NCBI GenBank assembly: GCA_025765615.1
Contig: JAIVFJ010000025.1
Coordinates: 377,501 to 441,500 of the forward strand
Reading direction: 5' to 3'
DNA length: 64,000 bases
Origin: Zopfochytrium polystomum
Lineage: Eukaryota; Chytridiomycota; Chytridiomycetes; Chytridiales; Chytridiaceae
The notes under the pieces: generated by a model
Told to the model about the DNA's origin: nothing
The model's database searches: none
The model's input: the letters and a program-made list of their open reading frames with translations, nothing else
Position numbers and translations under genes: made by a program
Part shown: one piece after another, positions 9,065 to 21,054 of the stretch
Layout of the letters: every line of letters starts with the position of its first letter
Numbering within the stretch: the stretch's first letter is position 1

Positions 9065-10454
9065 TGTGAGACTACACTGAGGTCTCAGTGATAAAGTCTA
9101 GGGATTTTTTTTCGCAAAAACAAGCGTACCTGTCATAAAACTGGAAGGATTGGGACCCCTATTATTATTCCTGGTTCTTTAGTTTCCAAGGCGTTATCAA
9201 AGTGTATTTGCAGCTAACCTGTCTTTATTATTAGGCCTGCTTTTACTACTTTCGTCTTAACAGTTTCCGTTGCGCCAGGGTTTTCTCAACATATTTTCTT
9301 TTTTGGTGACAAACAGAGACTGCCCAACTGCCAAGGGATGGGGTGCCTGACAGGCTGTACCCCAAGCCTGCCTAATTTATTATTTATTTTTGGCACTTGT
9401 ACATACACACATAGGGTTGGGGGGACTTAGAGCATTTGTGGTGGATGCTCCAAGTCAGGGGGGTTGACTTATCAATTTTCACTCTCTCTGTTTTTGGGCC
9501 ATTTCTCTTTTTCCTTTTTTCCTCAATCTGATTTCTGTCCTTTGGCACCAATACAGAGTCCCTTCAAATCCATCCAGCTCACAGAGGTGAGGGTAGTGAG
9601 AGGTGGAACACACCCAGGTGAGTACATGGTCCCTTTGGGGGCTCCTCTTAAGGGGCCGCAGGTGGGGAATGCAGCTGGCCCCACCACTGACTGTGTGACA
9701 CTGCTGGCTCTGTGTTGGAGTGAGGATCACAGGCACCTGCCCGCTGCAGAGGCGATGGTGGTGGTGTCGTCGACCCCGCGAGGGTGTTGGTGGCCATGCC
9801 CTGCGCAGTCCCCGACACCTGAGAGTTCGATCTACGAGTGCCTGCCTCGGTCCCATTGCTGTGAGAGTGAGATGTGTGAGTATGAGTGCGATGCAATAAA
9901 GCCTGTTGGTCAAGTGGTCGTGCTGACGCAGCCCAGCAGGGTGCCTGTACAATTGTAGGTGTTTCTGCGTGCAAGTTCCCTGCTGGCAACCTTCCAACCC
10001 CTACATAGTGGACTCCCTTCTCTCTCTCCCCCCCGTCGCTGGCGATGACAAGGGGCGCTAGGTTGCGCCCTGTCTGTCCCGTCACTTTTAACTGCTCCTG
10101 TTGTATTTGAGATTAGGTTCCTGAGATAAAAACTCCTGTTTCCCTCTTTTCTCTCTTTATTCTGCAGTTGTGTTGCACCCTCAGGAGTGCCCTTCTGTTT
10201 CCCCTTGCATCAGCCTGTGGCCACACAAGTAATCGGTGCTCTGGCACCGATCCCTCAGAGGATTGTCCCTCTGAATGTTCATTCTTTGTGTTTGAGACCC
10301 CTATTAGACGGATCAGTAGGGATACTTCATGGACTAGGCAAGTAGTAGGGTTGAAACACCCCCTAGACGACAGCCCAATAAAGTTAGTTATAGCCTATTA
10401 TTTACTTTCCCTCACTCCAGGGCCCAGATCCCAGGGTCAAAGGAGTGTGTCTCA
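9065..10454 (+). mobile_element. Repeat family C, copy C1 (~1.39 kb; solo LTR or non-autonomous element)
   Basis: Begins TGTGAGACTACAC and ends GTGTCTCA, with CAAATT duplicated on both sides (9059-9064 and 10455-10460). A second, longer copy (45712-47160) and a truncated inverted copy (20513-21054) define the family. Inside are TATA-like GATAAAAAC and AATAAAG motifs near 10125 and 10377. No significant protein is encoded. TG...CA ends and a short terminal inverted repeat (TGAGACTA/TAGTCTCA in C2) fit a long solo LTR. A TIR-type non-autonomous element with a 4-bp duplication is an alternative reading of the same junctions. Confidence 0.8.
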
Positions 10455-10691
10455 CAAATTTTGCTTTGATGATGATCTGATAACGTCCTTGTAAGGCTTG
10501 GGGGTTTGTCCACTTGCCAGTTTAAGGCGGGCACAGTGTAAAATGACATAAAATTTCACCCATTGGCTTATATTGCTTGAAACTTTCCTGTACTTTGCTT
10601 TAACTGGAATACTTCAATGCAATCCAGAACTCCAGTTAAGCAAACCCCTGAGCGTTATAGCGGACGGTCCTTGCCATACTGGGAAAACAAT

Positions 10692-10976
10692 CTATCTCTG
10701 TTCCAACCGTCTTCCAGTTCCAGCAATATTTTGAAAGACAAAGATTCTTGGCCTTTGTGGGGATTTCATTCCAAAGTATCCACATTCCACGATTAGTCCT
10801 CTGGGAAAATCCTGACGCAGAAGGTTAAAGAAATCCAAAATTGGAATCCTTTTATTGCCGGGCAGAATCAAAGGATGGGGCGCTTGATAGTATGAAACTG
10901 TTTGAGCAAGGTTTAAGCTACTCCGCACCTTGTTGGACAGCACTAACCGAAAAGTTGAACGAAAGGACACAGACAT
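10692..10976 (-). CDS. Hypothetical protein, 94 residues
   Basis: Not recognised. The frame starts MSVSFRSTFRLVL at 10976, about 125 bases downstream of a TATAAAAGGGGG box (minus strand, near 11095-11106), and ends at 10692. Segments such as RIPILDFFNLLRQDF have a foldable, non-repetitive composition. Absence of a paralogue or domain match leaves this as a candidate only. It could be one exon of a longer gene. Confidence 0.3.
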   Translation of the reverse strand: MSVSFRSTFRLVLSNKVRSSLNLAQTVSYYQAPHPLILPGNKRIPILDFFNLLRQDFPRGLIVECGYFGMKSPQRPRIFVFQNIAGTGRRLEQR

Positions 10977-11006
10977 CGCAGACAATCCCTGAACCTGAAT
11001 AACGGC

Positions 11007-11949
11007 CACAGTATGAGTCAGGTAGGAAGAAGAACATATTCAAAACAACGGAAAACCCCTATTCTCATGCTTCTCTGGAGCTGCTGGGGCTCCCCCTTTT
11101 ATACTGCAGGTGGTCCCAGGAATCAGACTTTGGTGACAGCCTTTTAGCTCTGAGAGATAGAGTTTAGCCTTTCTGGAGTCAGGAGGCAGACAAGACATCA
11201 TTGTTGCATCACGCTGATTTGGCCTGAATTTACATAGAGTTATGTGTGCAAAGAAGTAAGTCAGGCTCCCTGTCAAGCTCCTGTGATCATTCCTATCAAA
11301 TTGCAAGGGTGATGCACACTAATGTGGTCTACCCAGATTGGGGATCGAAACCGCCTTTAAGCACTCGAGCAGTGTCAAAGAGCAGGAGAAGTGTAGATAA
11401 CATTGGGACGAGCCTGAATGCCACCTTAACTCATCTTTACTCTTGAAACAGGTCAGAGGATCTTTAAAGGTGTGGGTATTGTGTGCAAACTCCAACAAAA
11501 TTGTCAAGTTTCCAGCTCTGTTTGCGATGTACCTCACAATCCTTGATGGGGAGAAGAGCTCCCAGAGACTCCCTTAGACCCTAATTGTAACTCGGGTTTC
11601 TGTAACTTGAGAGCCCCCTTGTTTATATGTACATAATCTTTTAAATGCTTCTCCTTTCTTGCTTATCAGTGTTGCATTGTCATTCACTTTTATTCTTCCT
11701 TTCTTCTTTTTCTATTTCTTACTGGTTTCTTTTTTCTCTAATGCCACCCTCCCTATGAATAGCTGCCCTGGGAGAAGTATGACAAAGAGAGCCTGCAGGT
11801 CGCTGGCCGAAGGCTAGCGCCCACATGACAAGGAAGCGAGCGTAGAGAGCAAGAAGAGCGGGAAGCACGAGTCACAGGGGTTTGTATTGCGAGGAATGCG
11901 AAGAAAACTGAGAAAAGAACTGAGGAGAAGGCTAACGAGCGACGAGGAA
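11007..11949. other. No supported gene
   Basis: Apart from the TATAAAAG-like box near 11100 (minus strand), only short non-repetitive open frames without recognisable motifs are seen, followed by an AT-rich tract (11620-11750). Confidence 0.5.
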
Positions 11950-12218
11950 TGTTATGAATCACCCTCTGGAACCTTCTGGAACCTTCTAGCTGGAACTTTG
12001 TGGAACTTTCTGGAACTTTCTTTGCCTTCTGACTTGACTTGTTGTTGTCATTGCTATCATTGGTATTTTTGTATTATAAATTGTTCTTTCGGAATTTTCT
12101 TTGAGTTTTGACAAGGAAGACTCTTGAAAGATATAAAAGGGACCTGTCCCATGAGTGAATTATTGTTTACAGTCATCACTCCTCTCAGTTCCTGCCCTGT
12201 CCTGCCCTGTTCCTGACA
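11950..12218 (+). mobile_element. Diverged solo LTR of family A
   Basis: Begins TGTTATGAATCACCC and ends TTCCTGACA like the A LTRs, but is 269 bp with many substitutions. It is flanked by AGGAA on both sides (11945-11949 and 12219-12223). It keeps the TATAAAAGG box, AGTGAATTAT and several GAAnnTTC units. The preserved duplication shows it arose by LTR-LTR recombination of a full element. Confidence 0.93.
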
Positions 12219-12277
12219 AGGAAGAACCAGGGAGATAAATACACAAAGGGAGAGATAGTCTGAGAGACAGAGAGAAA

Positions 12278-12314
<37 letters not shown>

Positions 12315-12606
12315 AGCGAGAGACCAAGAGAGAGAGACAGAGTGAGACAGAGAGAGAGAGACAGAGCGAGCATCTCTTAATGTTACCTGTTTTGGAAACT
12401 ACATATTTGGCGGTTGTGTGTTTTATTTGTGCGTTCGGAGATAATTTTTGCTTGTTTCCCCGCGTTTGTTTGCTTGCTTTTTATTTCTTTCACTTTTTTT
12501 TCGCAGCGTGTTTGTTTCTTTGTTTCTATTGTTTGGTCGCCATTGGAGGTCCTCCCTCTCTGTCTCTGCCTCTGTCTCTCGCTCTCCCACAGTCACTCTC
12601 TGTCTC

Positions 12607-12642
<36 letters not shown>

Positions 12643-13165
12643 CTTTCTCTTTCTCCTACCCAGTTGTGTCTTCCCACCGTTTAATACTACCATCAATGGA
12701 AGGATTTTATGCGCAGCTGTGTCTGCTTTCTTTACTTTACTTTAGACAGACAGATAGACAGACAGACAGACAATCGGCGGGGCAGACAAACAAGACCAAG
12801 TTTGGTCGTCAATTATTTCAAAACAGTTGGAACGTGGTCGTTCGTGTCACGCGGGCTGAGCCGCTTTCTTTCTTCTTCTTCTTCGGGCGTTCCGTGTGCA
12901 AATTTGGTTTGTTGTTGTTGTTATTCGAAGGACCGCCTGCTGTCATTCGTCGACCTGTTCGCACCCGTATGTGCCCTCCAATACGTCCATCGCGAATGAA
13001 ACGGCCCTTCTCTCATCTATTATCGCCGTTCGACAACGCCCCGTCGCCACAGGCATTCGACCTCGCCGGCCTGCGATTCAAAAAATGGCAACGTTCCTCG
13101 TTTTCTATGGATATAATTGCTTACTCTCTGTCGTTTGTTTCAGAGCTTTCGGTTGTTGTCCATGA

Positions 13166-13169
<4 letters not shown>

Positions 13170-13216
<47 letters not shown>
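13170..13216. repeat. (GA)n microsatellite
   Basis: About 22 uninterrupted GA units followed by an interrupted GA/GGAA tail to 13280. Confidence 0.95.
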
Positions 13217-13218
<2 letters not shown>

Positions 13219-13370
13219 GAGAGGAAGAAAGAGAGAGGAAGAAAGAGAGGGAGAGTGAGAGACAGAGGGAGAGACAGAGAGAGTGATGTTTGTCTCCCCA
13301 TCCATCTCGGAAAAGATGGGAAAGGGTCGCTGCAATGGTGGCCCGTGGAATTCTTTAAAAATTATTTGTC

Positions 13371-13372
13371 TA

Positions 13373-13407
<35 letters not shown>

Positions 13408-13441
13408 GCATGTCTGTATGTCTGTCTGTCTGACTGTCTGA
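13371..13441. repeat. (CTGT)n microsatellite
   Basis: CTGT tetranucleotide array with a few interruptions; the complement of the CAGA arrays elsewhere. Confidence 0.95.
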
Positions 13442-14104
13442 TTGGACTGTGCACGCATTTCTCCCATGACAAAGGACGTCCGCTTTCGTCCCTTTCACCC
13501 ATTCATTTCCTGTGTGTTGACCCGACCTTTGTCTGCAATTGAAACCGACGGGGCGACGACGCTCTGCCCCCGCCGACGCCGCCCGCTCGCCGCCGCCCGC
13601 CCGCCCGCCCCCTCGCCCGCCTGCGCGTAAGCCTCCTCCCCCCTGTAACCCAATCCGCCCGACACCCTCCCCCACCCGGCCGTTCTCTTCGCTGGAGAGA
13701 GAGAGGAGGTGAGATAGGGCTGCGCGACCCAATCAATCGTCCTTCGGCTCCTGCTCCCAACTGTCAAGTCACCCACCCCCACTTTACCCCGCACAACCGC
13801 CCACCCACCCGATCTGTTCCCGCTTGCCCACTGGCCTCTATTCGATGCGACGATACAGGGAGATTTCGCGCGCAGGGGACGGTGCTGCCGGCGTTCCTCT
13901 GTCAGACACCTAGAGAAAGTAGAAAACCCCCCCCCAAAGAAAGAAAAGAAACCCCGCCGCCACCGTCTAACACCGGCCCGCTCCTCCCTGCAGCCTTGGT
14001 TGTTAGTGCAGCCACCCGCCCTCACATCTTAGCGGGTCGGCCCACGCCGCAAACTTCTCCATCGTCACCCATCATCACCACTATCTTAATCCCTTCCCGA
14101 AAGG

Positions 14105-17100
14105 ATGGCTTATCCTGGAATCGGTATCCCCCCGAATCAGATGCAGCAGATGCAGCAGCAGATGCAGCAGCAGATGCAGATGCAGATGCAGATGCCCATG
14201 CCCATGCAGGCGATGCAGGCGATGCAGCCGTCCCCGCAGCAGATGCCGATGCAGGCGATGCAGATGCAGCAGGCCGTTTACTCCCCCTTCACCCCAGTTT
14301 CCGCTCAGCCCCAAAGGTCGTCCGTCTTCCTTGAGTTTCTGGTCTCGAGGCCGACCCTAGATCTTCCGCCGTTCGAGGTGCGTCGCAGAATACTGTTGTG
14401 TTGTGATCTCTCCTCCGTTTTGCAAACGGAGCGAAAGGTCACCCCTACATTTCGATCGCTGACTCCGATCGATTGCCCTCACCACCTGCCAATTAGGTGC
14501 AACTCAGCCAACCGCTGCCGCCAGTTGCCCTCTCCCGGACGATCGATGGCGTCGTCCGCATTACCGTCGATGCTTCTTCGACAGGCCAACCCCTTTTAGC
14601 CGAGCGGCTCGTCCTTCGGTTCCGAGGGGGAAGATTGGGCCAGCACGAGACGCTCTTGAAGCTGCTTCTATGGCAGCCGGGCAGCAGGGAAGAGTTCGAC
14701 CGGGGGCTGTTGCCGGGACGGTGAGTCTGCGCCTGGATTGGATCGTGTGGTGTTTGTGGCGCGAGAGTAGACCTCCTTGTTCTTTTACCCCCACTCCCGA
14801 CACACGGGAGAGAGCGCCCGCAAGCGCGACCACTTGCTGCGCCGGGAGGCTCTTGCGGTGCAGGGCGATGAGATCAACGTCAGCATTGCGTTGACAACAT
14901 CGGAGATCGAAGTGGGAATGCAGATCACGGCCTTTCATGTACTAACAGTTCGACCCCCCCACGATCCTTCCTTTCCCTTCCTTCCACGCCACCATCAGCC
15001 ACGACTTTCCGTTTGCCCTCGATATACCATCGTCCTTGCACGCTTCAGCGGAAGGCGCAAAGGTCCCGCAAATGGCTCGCGGGCCTGCTGGCTCCCCCGC
15101 TGACCATTTTCGAACTTACGAGTTGTCCGCTACTCTTCATTCATTCGTAAACAATGTCATGGTCGAGGACGAAGCATCAAGACCCATCAATGTTCGGAGG
15201 TGTTACCCTTTACCGTGGATGTTTCCAGAACCCCCAGTGCAGCGGTCTGTTGGTACCACCTTGCCATCCGGTAAATACCGTTCACCTTTCCCAGCCCTTT
15301 CTCCCTCTTCTCTCCAACCCTCTGTTTGCCGCTTTTTCACTGATACCGTCGACCAGGCGAGCTGGCTTATCGGGTGATTGTACCCAAAGTTTGGGTGTTC
15401 AGCGACAAGAGACCTTTCGATGTGGATTTGGTCTTTGACGACGGTTCGGAAAATACCAGCAGGATCAGTGCGATCGAATGCGTCTTGATGCAGCGATTGC
15501 GCCACCGAGACGCCCCCATGGTTGGCCTTCCCGTCTCTGTCGAAAACATTCCCGCAACGCTGTCTAGCCCCGTTGGGCCGCCCTTGAAGACCAAACCACC
15601 GCCTATCAACCTCGGAACTTCCACCGTGCGCATGGCCCTGAGCATGCCTAATCACTCAAGGCAGCCCGACGCGGAGCTGGATCCTTTCCTCCTGGAACAT
15701 GTCTTGCTGTTCACCATCTCCTTTACGCGAATGATGATGACCCGTCGAGCTACATTCACCATACCCATCCGGATGGTCAACCCTGCAGACAACGACGACC
15801 GCGTTCTCAACACTATTCCCGCACCTCCCCAGTGGATGGTGACCAAAGAAATGCTTGGTGCTTCCTCCAGTCGGATGATGTCGACAACACCATCTATGAG
15901 CAGCGGCACCGCATATGCTGACCTTTCCAGAACCGACGATCTGAGCGCGACACTGTCGCTCGGCGTTGTGTCCAGCTCGTCGAAAAGGCCGTCGGGCGGT
16001 AAGTCGCCTGGCTCCCCGGTGATGAGGCGGCGATCGGGATCCTCCCTCAGCGCTGCCACCACTGGGCGTTCCCGGCAAGACCCGCTCAGCGCCAGCATGG
16101 ACTCGTTGGTCCTTGGAGGAGGCGGCTCCATCCCTCGCCAGCCCGTAAACGCAGCGCTGACGCGGTCGCCGTCGCAGTTTTCCGTCAGCAACGGCATGGT
16201 GGCTGGGTCCGGCGGAATCGGCCTGCCCCCACCTGTTCCCAGCATATCCGACTTCTTCCAAGGAAACCCACCCTCGCCGGCCTCAACTGTGTCGTACTTT
16301 AACAGCGGTCTGCCTCCCAACCCCCCCGTCCCGTCGCACTACGTCAATGGCCTTCCAAGCGGAATGCCCTCTCCGGCCGGCATGCAAAACGCCCGAAGCT
16401 TGTCCCAGGCCGGGTTCGAGTACCGTCGAGCGCAGCACTCACCATCCGTCAACTTTGGCTCTGTGCAAGCGACCCCGACGCCTCCGCTCCTGGTCCAGAA
16501 CTCGATGGGACAGCCAATGCCACCGCAGCCGTTCGGCGGCCAGTATCAGCAGCTGCAACAGCAGCAGGGGTCGAGGACGCCGACCTTCCCGCAGCCGCAG
16601 CTGCAACCGTACGGCTCCCAGTCGTCGACGGGGGCGCAACCCATCCAGCAGCTCTTGAGCTCGCTTGACCAGCAATTCCAGCAGGAGCACGACGTCCCCC
16701 CGCAGCAACAATCTCAGCCGGGCCAGCAACACCCACAGCAGCAGCAGCAGCAGCCGCCGTTAGTCGCCCCACCCCGGAACGACGGAGTCCGCGCGCCGTT
16801 TGTTTCTCAGCCCTCATCTGTTACGCAATCTCAACCTTCGTCAGCGGCAGTCACCGACCTCTCCATGACCTCCCCGATTCCGTCGAATATCGAGTACGGG
16901 TCCATGTCACAGGGCCAAAAGCCGTCCGAAATGTCGGCACAGCTACATCAACAACTGCAACAGCAACAGCAGCAACAGCAGCAGCAACCGCAGCAACAGC
17001 AGCAACAGCAAAATCCACCGTTACAGCAATATCAGCAACTGCAAGACTCATCGCTGGCGCCGCCGCGGACCGTCAACGGTCCCTCAACGTCACCGAATCA

Positions 17101-17746
17101 CCAGCCCTCTTTGAATTTCCCCACGGCAGCTGGCCCACAACAGTCGCAGCAACCACCGCAACCGCAACAGCAAGCGCAGGCGCAACCACAATTGCAACCA
17201 GACCAGAACATCCACAATGCCGCAGCTTACGCATCCTCATCCTCATCCTCATCATCATCTTCGTCTTCCTCCTCCACCCTTCCATCTACCACCAGCTTTT
17301 CCGCCGCCGCCCCAACAACATCGTCGTACCCGAACAACAACCCCGCAATGTCCGCACCGTCCGCACCACCATCAGCACTCCCAAACGCACCTTCAGCAAT
17401 CCCCGCCACCACCACCACCGCCACCTCGGCGTCGGCCGGCGCTGGTGCCTCCACGTCCTTCAGCCTCGACGCGTCGGCGTCGTCGTCGTCGCCGTCCGGC
17501 AAACGCCACATCTTTGCCGTCCAGTTCGCCTTTGGCCCGTCACTCCCCGACGAGGTCTGCCTCAACGTCGGCGACCTCGTCGAGGTCCTCGAGGCCTTTG
17601 ACGACGGCTGGGCCCGCGGATGCAACACCAACCGCGGCGAAACGGGGTACTTCCCGATTAGGTGCTTGGTCTTGCCGGTCCCGGGCGGCGCCGCCGCCGG
17701 GGGGCCAGGAGTGTCGCCGGCTGGAGGTGGCGGAGGCGGAGTTTGA
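14105..17746 (+). CDS. Arrestin-like adaptor with C-terminal SH3 domain, five exons
   Basis: The likely role is a cytoplasmic trafficking or ubiquitin-ligase adaptor. Exons in agreement with phase: 14105-14377, 14497-14720, 14815-14911, 14949-15270 and 15357-17746, about 1,101 residues. The exon 3/4 join is the least certain: it implies a 37-base intron ending TACTAACAG, and 14999 is an alternative exon start. The N-terminus is a Gln/Met repeat (~10-65). An arrestin fold follows: SSVFLEFLVSRP, VVRITVDASSTGQPLL, HDFPFALDIPSSL, ELSATLHSF, GELAYRVIVPKVWVF and DVDLVFDDG. Residues ~460-1010 are disordered, Gln-, Pro- and Ser-rich, with long CAG/CAA-type Q runs. The C-terminus (~1015-1080) is an SH3 domain: FAVQFAFGPSLPDEVCLNVG...GWARGCN...GYFPIRCLV. 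Fungal arrestins normally end in PY motifs, so the SH3 tail is unusual. The TGA stop is at 17744-17746. Confidence 0.75.
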
Positions 17747-18640
17747 TGGCGCGGGAGGGAAAGAGAGGGGGGGATCGCGGGAGGGCGGGAATTCCCCCTC
17801 CGGACCCTGGTATCGCTATTTTCTTCTCTTTTTTTTTCTTTTCTCTCCTCCGTTCTCTGTTTTTCCTTTTTTTTTGTTTTTGTCTCGCTGGTTCGCCAGA
17901 GGCGTACACGGACGACACTCCCCGCCCCCTCACATGTGCGGGGGACGGTACAGGGATGACACCAATGGGGTGGGGTTATGGCAGGGTTACGTGCATTGAT
18001 TTGGCGTTGGGACCCGAGAGCGCCGCCCTCGAGGGCGCGTGGGCGAGGGATGATTTGTTATTTTGCGGAGACCTAATGCTATTTTTTTTTTCCCTTCTGT
18101 TTCTTTCTTCGTTTTGTTGCCTTGCTGCTCTTTCTCATTTCGCTTAAACCCCCTCCTCCGTCCTCCTCCTCCTCTTCCTCCTCCACTTCCCGTACTCTCT
18201 ACCCCTAACCCTCCGCCTTCCCTCTTGGCTGTTTACCCCTCCCCCCCCGTTGCTGTTGTCGATTTTTGTGTTGTGCCTTTCGATTTTTTTTCCCCCCCCC
18301 CCCCCCAACTGTTTCCGATGGATTATCGGTACCAAAACAAAAAAGCAAAAGCAAAAAGAACAAAGTGGCTCTTACTTAGACTTTATGAAATGAAAGGGGA
18401 AGCTCGGTGCATTGAAAGGCGGAAAAAAAAAAAGCAGGTTAGTGAAACCTGGCGGCTACACCAAAAAGAGGGTGAGCAGGCCGTGGGTGAGGAGATTTAC
18501 GGAATGTAGAACACTGATGGCGGGACAACACCAATGGTTGCAGCGGCAGGGGCTGGGAGTGCTGTGGAGCAAGTGTGGGTCTCTCCAAATTTTCTGCCTG
18601 ACAAGGCCAATGGGTCACTGAACGCCTTCCAACCCACACA
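17747..18640. other. 3' flank of the arrestin-like gene
   Basis: Pyrimidine-rich DNA with C(10+) and T(8+) homopolymers near 17830 and 18290. No supported gene. Confidence 0.5.
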
Positions 18641-18641
18641 C

Positions 18642-19589
18642 CTAACGTACCCACCGCTTTAAATGATTTACCAATAGATCTGAAAAAAAAGGGGGGGCAT
18701 GGAGATGTGGGAGGACGGCGAATCGGTAGAAAAATTGATCAAGGTCAAGCCATGAAGGGTTTATTTTTTTTTGAAGCAGAGCGACTGGCGACTGTTCTTG
18801 ATCAAACAGCAAACAAAAATCGTCACCAGCTGGGTGAAGCGTCAACGGTCCAAAAAAAAAACCCCCCATCAATTGCTCACGCACTAACCGTTGTTTTTGG
18901 AGCGCGATTGCAAATGTCTGTGATTTGTTGCAGACTTTGGCAGTTTTTGAAAGGTCGGTGATTTTTTGCAGATCGTGGTCCTTTGCGGGGGGCACCTTTG
19001 GAAAAACTTTGGGCCGTTCTGAAGACAACCCCAAGGTTACTTCCTTGTCTTCGCGTTGACCAGGTTGTCGACGAACCGTGCGCTTCTGCACTCCGCGGCA
19101 GTGGAGGAGGGGCCCGCGGGCGGACGGATGGAGCATCATCGACGCGTTCGCCCAGTCGTCGTCGTCGACGGTCACCGCGACGACGCACTCGCCGACCAGC
19201 AGCTCCGCGAACCTGCGGTTGCCGCTGTCGGCCGCGCGGTACAGCAGGCCGGGCTCGCTAGGATCCGCGCCGTGCGCGAGGAGCAGCCGAGGAAATTCGA
19301 GCGGGTCGGAGGGGGTGTCGTCGTCGGCGGCGGCGGCGGCGGTGGCGGTGCGGGCATGCGAGGACATTCCCTGTACGACGATGGCGAGCGCCGTCTCCAT
19401 AGTCGCAACCGCCTTCTCGTCGTCGACGACGCCCACCACCGCCACAGGCGCCAGCCCCGCGCATCGAGCCGAAAATCTACTTTGCAATTGTCGATGAACC
19501 GTCCGCGATCTACTTAGCGTGTTAACTGGAATTTCAGAACGCCATGGTTTCCTCAATACGAGAACCAGAACTCTCGTATCCAGTGCCAC
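18642..19589 (-). pseudogene. Ankyrin-repeat-like gene fragment
   Basis: The minus-strand frame contains an ankyrin-like stretch, PLEFPRLLLAHGADPSEPGL and LYRAADSGNRRFAELLVGE, that is, one helix-turn-helix plus the start of a second unit. Upstream is a Val/Ala-rich segment with METALAIVVQGM. Downstream of about 19050 the frame loses ankyrin character and crosses A-runs, so the reading through 18642 is probably not translated as shown. The piece may be an exon of a larger gene or a remnant. Codon use is GC-rich like the host genes. Confidence 0.35.
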
Positions 19590-19788
19590 TGTGTCCCTTT
19601 GTGGATGGGCGCGGTTAAGGGAGAATTAACCACGATAAGATAAGTAATGACCGCATATAAGCGATTACTGGCGTAGAAGAAGAGACACACAGATTCTCGT
19701 TCCGGACTGGAAGGACGCTCATGGCAGGAAGGCTCAAATCTCAACTTCATCAACTCTTCATCATCTCCGGAAATTCCACCCTCGCGAG

Positions 19789-20470
19789 TTGAACGCGGCT
19801 AGGGGCCTCAGTCGCTTCCTTTTTGTCGATCCCGCTAAAGTCTCTGTTGCAAGAGTCACCCTCTCCGACACGCAGGCCAAGAGGCTCAGTCTGGAGCTCA
19901 TTGTCCAGGACGAGCTTCCATTCAAGTTCATTGAGTCTCCAGCGCTTGGGGGATTACTCAAGTTTGCTCTCGAACGGGACCTTATTACCAGGAAGACAAT
20001 CTTGAGCAAGCTTGGCAGGTACTTTTTGAAGTCAGTCCACCTCAATCGTTGTTGCGTTGCAATTACCACCAACACTTGGCAGCACCTGCTGGCTTCGGAG
20101 CAATGGAGGTCACAGCTCACTTCTTCGACAAAAAAAAACTTCAAGCTTCAGTCAGCAATGCTTGCGCAGGCATATTGAATGAAGCCACGATGTGTCAAGG
20201 CTGGGCGAGCGCCTACTGGACATCATCGACCAATACGGTATTCTCCACAGGGTCAGCACAATTGTTGGGACAACCACTATGTAAATACCCCCATGGTGCA
20301 GTATGTGGGGTCCATTGTGACTGCTGCCTTGCGCAGTCGGGCTGGGAGCGCAAGGTTCCAGTCGCCAGTAACCCTCCACAACTTCTGGCCAAGTCGATGG
20401 ACCCATCCAACTCCGGCCTTCATACGGTGTTTTGCACATAGCGTCAAGCTGTGTGTCCAGATCCTTGTGC
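19789..20470 (+). pseudogene. hAT-superfamily transposase relic
   Basis: The first frame carries the hAT pre-catalytic region: LELIVQDELPFKFIESP, GLLKFALERDLITRKTI and CVAITTNTW. The frame then shifts and continues as AGFGAMEVTAHFFDKKK, then shifts again to RLGERLLDIIDQYGILHRVS and finally to AFIRCFAHSVKLCVQILV. These follow hAT order (the TTDxWTS-like strand, the TAHFID-like strand, and the CxxH motif). At least three frameshifts and a TAA make it inactive. The 3' part is lost at the junction with a truncated C repeat. Confidence 0.8.
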
Positions 20471-20512
20471 GTGGCACACGCATCACTGCAGAGGAGAAAC
20501 GGAGAATAGAAG

Positions 20513-21054
20513 AACCACCTCTCACTACCCTCATAGTCGCGAGCCAGATGGATTTGAAGGGACTCTGTATTGATGCCAAAGGACAGAAATCAGATTGAAG
20601 AAAAAAGGAAAAAGAGAAATGGCCCAAAAACAGAGAGAGAGAAAATTGACAAGTCCAACCCCCTGACTTGGAGCATCCACCACAAATGCTCTAAGTCCCC
20701 CCAACCCTATGCGTGTATGTCCAAGTGCCGAAGATAAATAATAAATTAGGCGGGCTTGGGGTATGGCCTGCCAGGCACCCCATCCCTAGGCAGTCAGGCA
20801 GTCTCTGTTAGTCACCAAAAAAGGAAATATGTTGAGAAAACCCCGGCGCAACAGAAACTGTTAAGACGAAGTAGTAAAAGCAGGCCCAATAATAAAGATG
20901 GGTTAGCCGCAAATACACTTTGATAACACCTTGGAAACTAAAGAACCAGGAGCAATAATAGGGGCCCTGATCCTTGCGGTTTTATGACAGGTACGCTTGT
21001 TGTTGCAAATAAAATCCCTAGACTTTATCACTGAGACCTCGGTGTAGTCTCACA
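20513..21054 (-). mobile_element. Truncated C repeat, copy C3
   Basis: Inverted partial copy of family C. It covers about the first 540 bases, ending with TAGTCTCACA at 21045-21054. The other end is missing and joins the hAT relic directly, so this is a 3'-deleted or rearranged copy. Confidence 0.85.

Larger units (their letters stand above)
12219..14104. other. Microsatellite-rich intergenic DNA upstream of the arrestin-like gene
   Basis: Contains (GA)n near 12281-12312, (CT)n near 12598-12642, GACA units near 12745-12770, a (GA)n run at 13170-13216 and (CTGT)n at 13371-13441. Long open frames here are translations of these tracts. The last 300 bases are C-rich and probably hold the promoter and 5' UTR of the gene starting at 14105. 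Confidence 0.6.

Noticed and set aside
12414..13172. 252-codon plus-strand frame
   Set aside because: Most of it is encoded by CT, CTGT and GACA microsatellites; no domain, no conserved start.
19056..19517. Plus-strand Arg/Gly-rich frames opposite the ankyrin-like fragment
   Set aside because: Complement of Ala/Asp-rich coding sequence; no motif.
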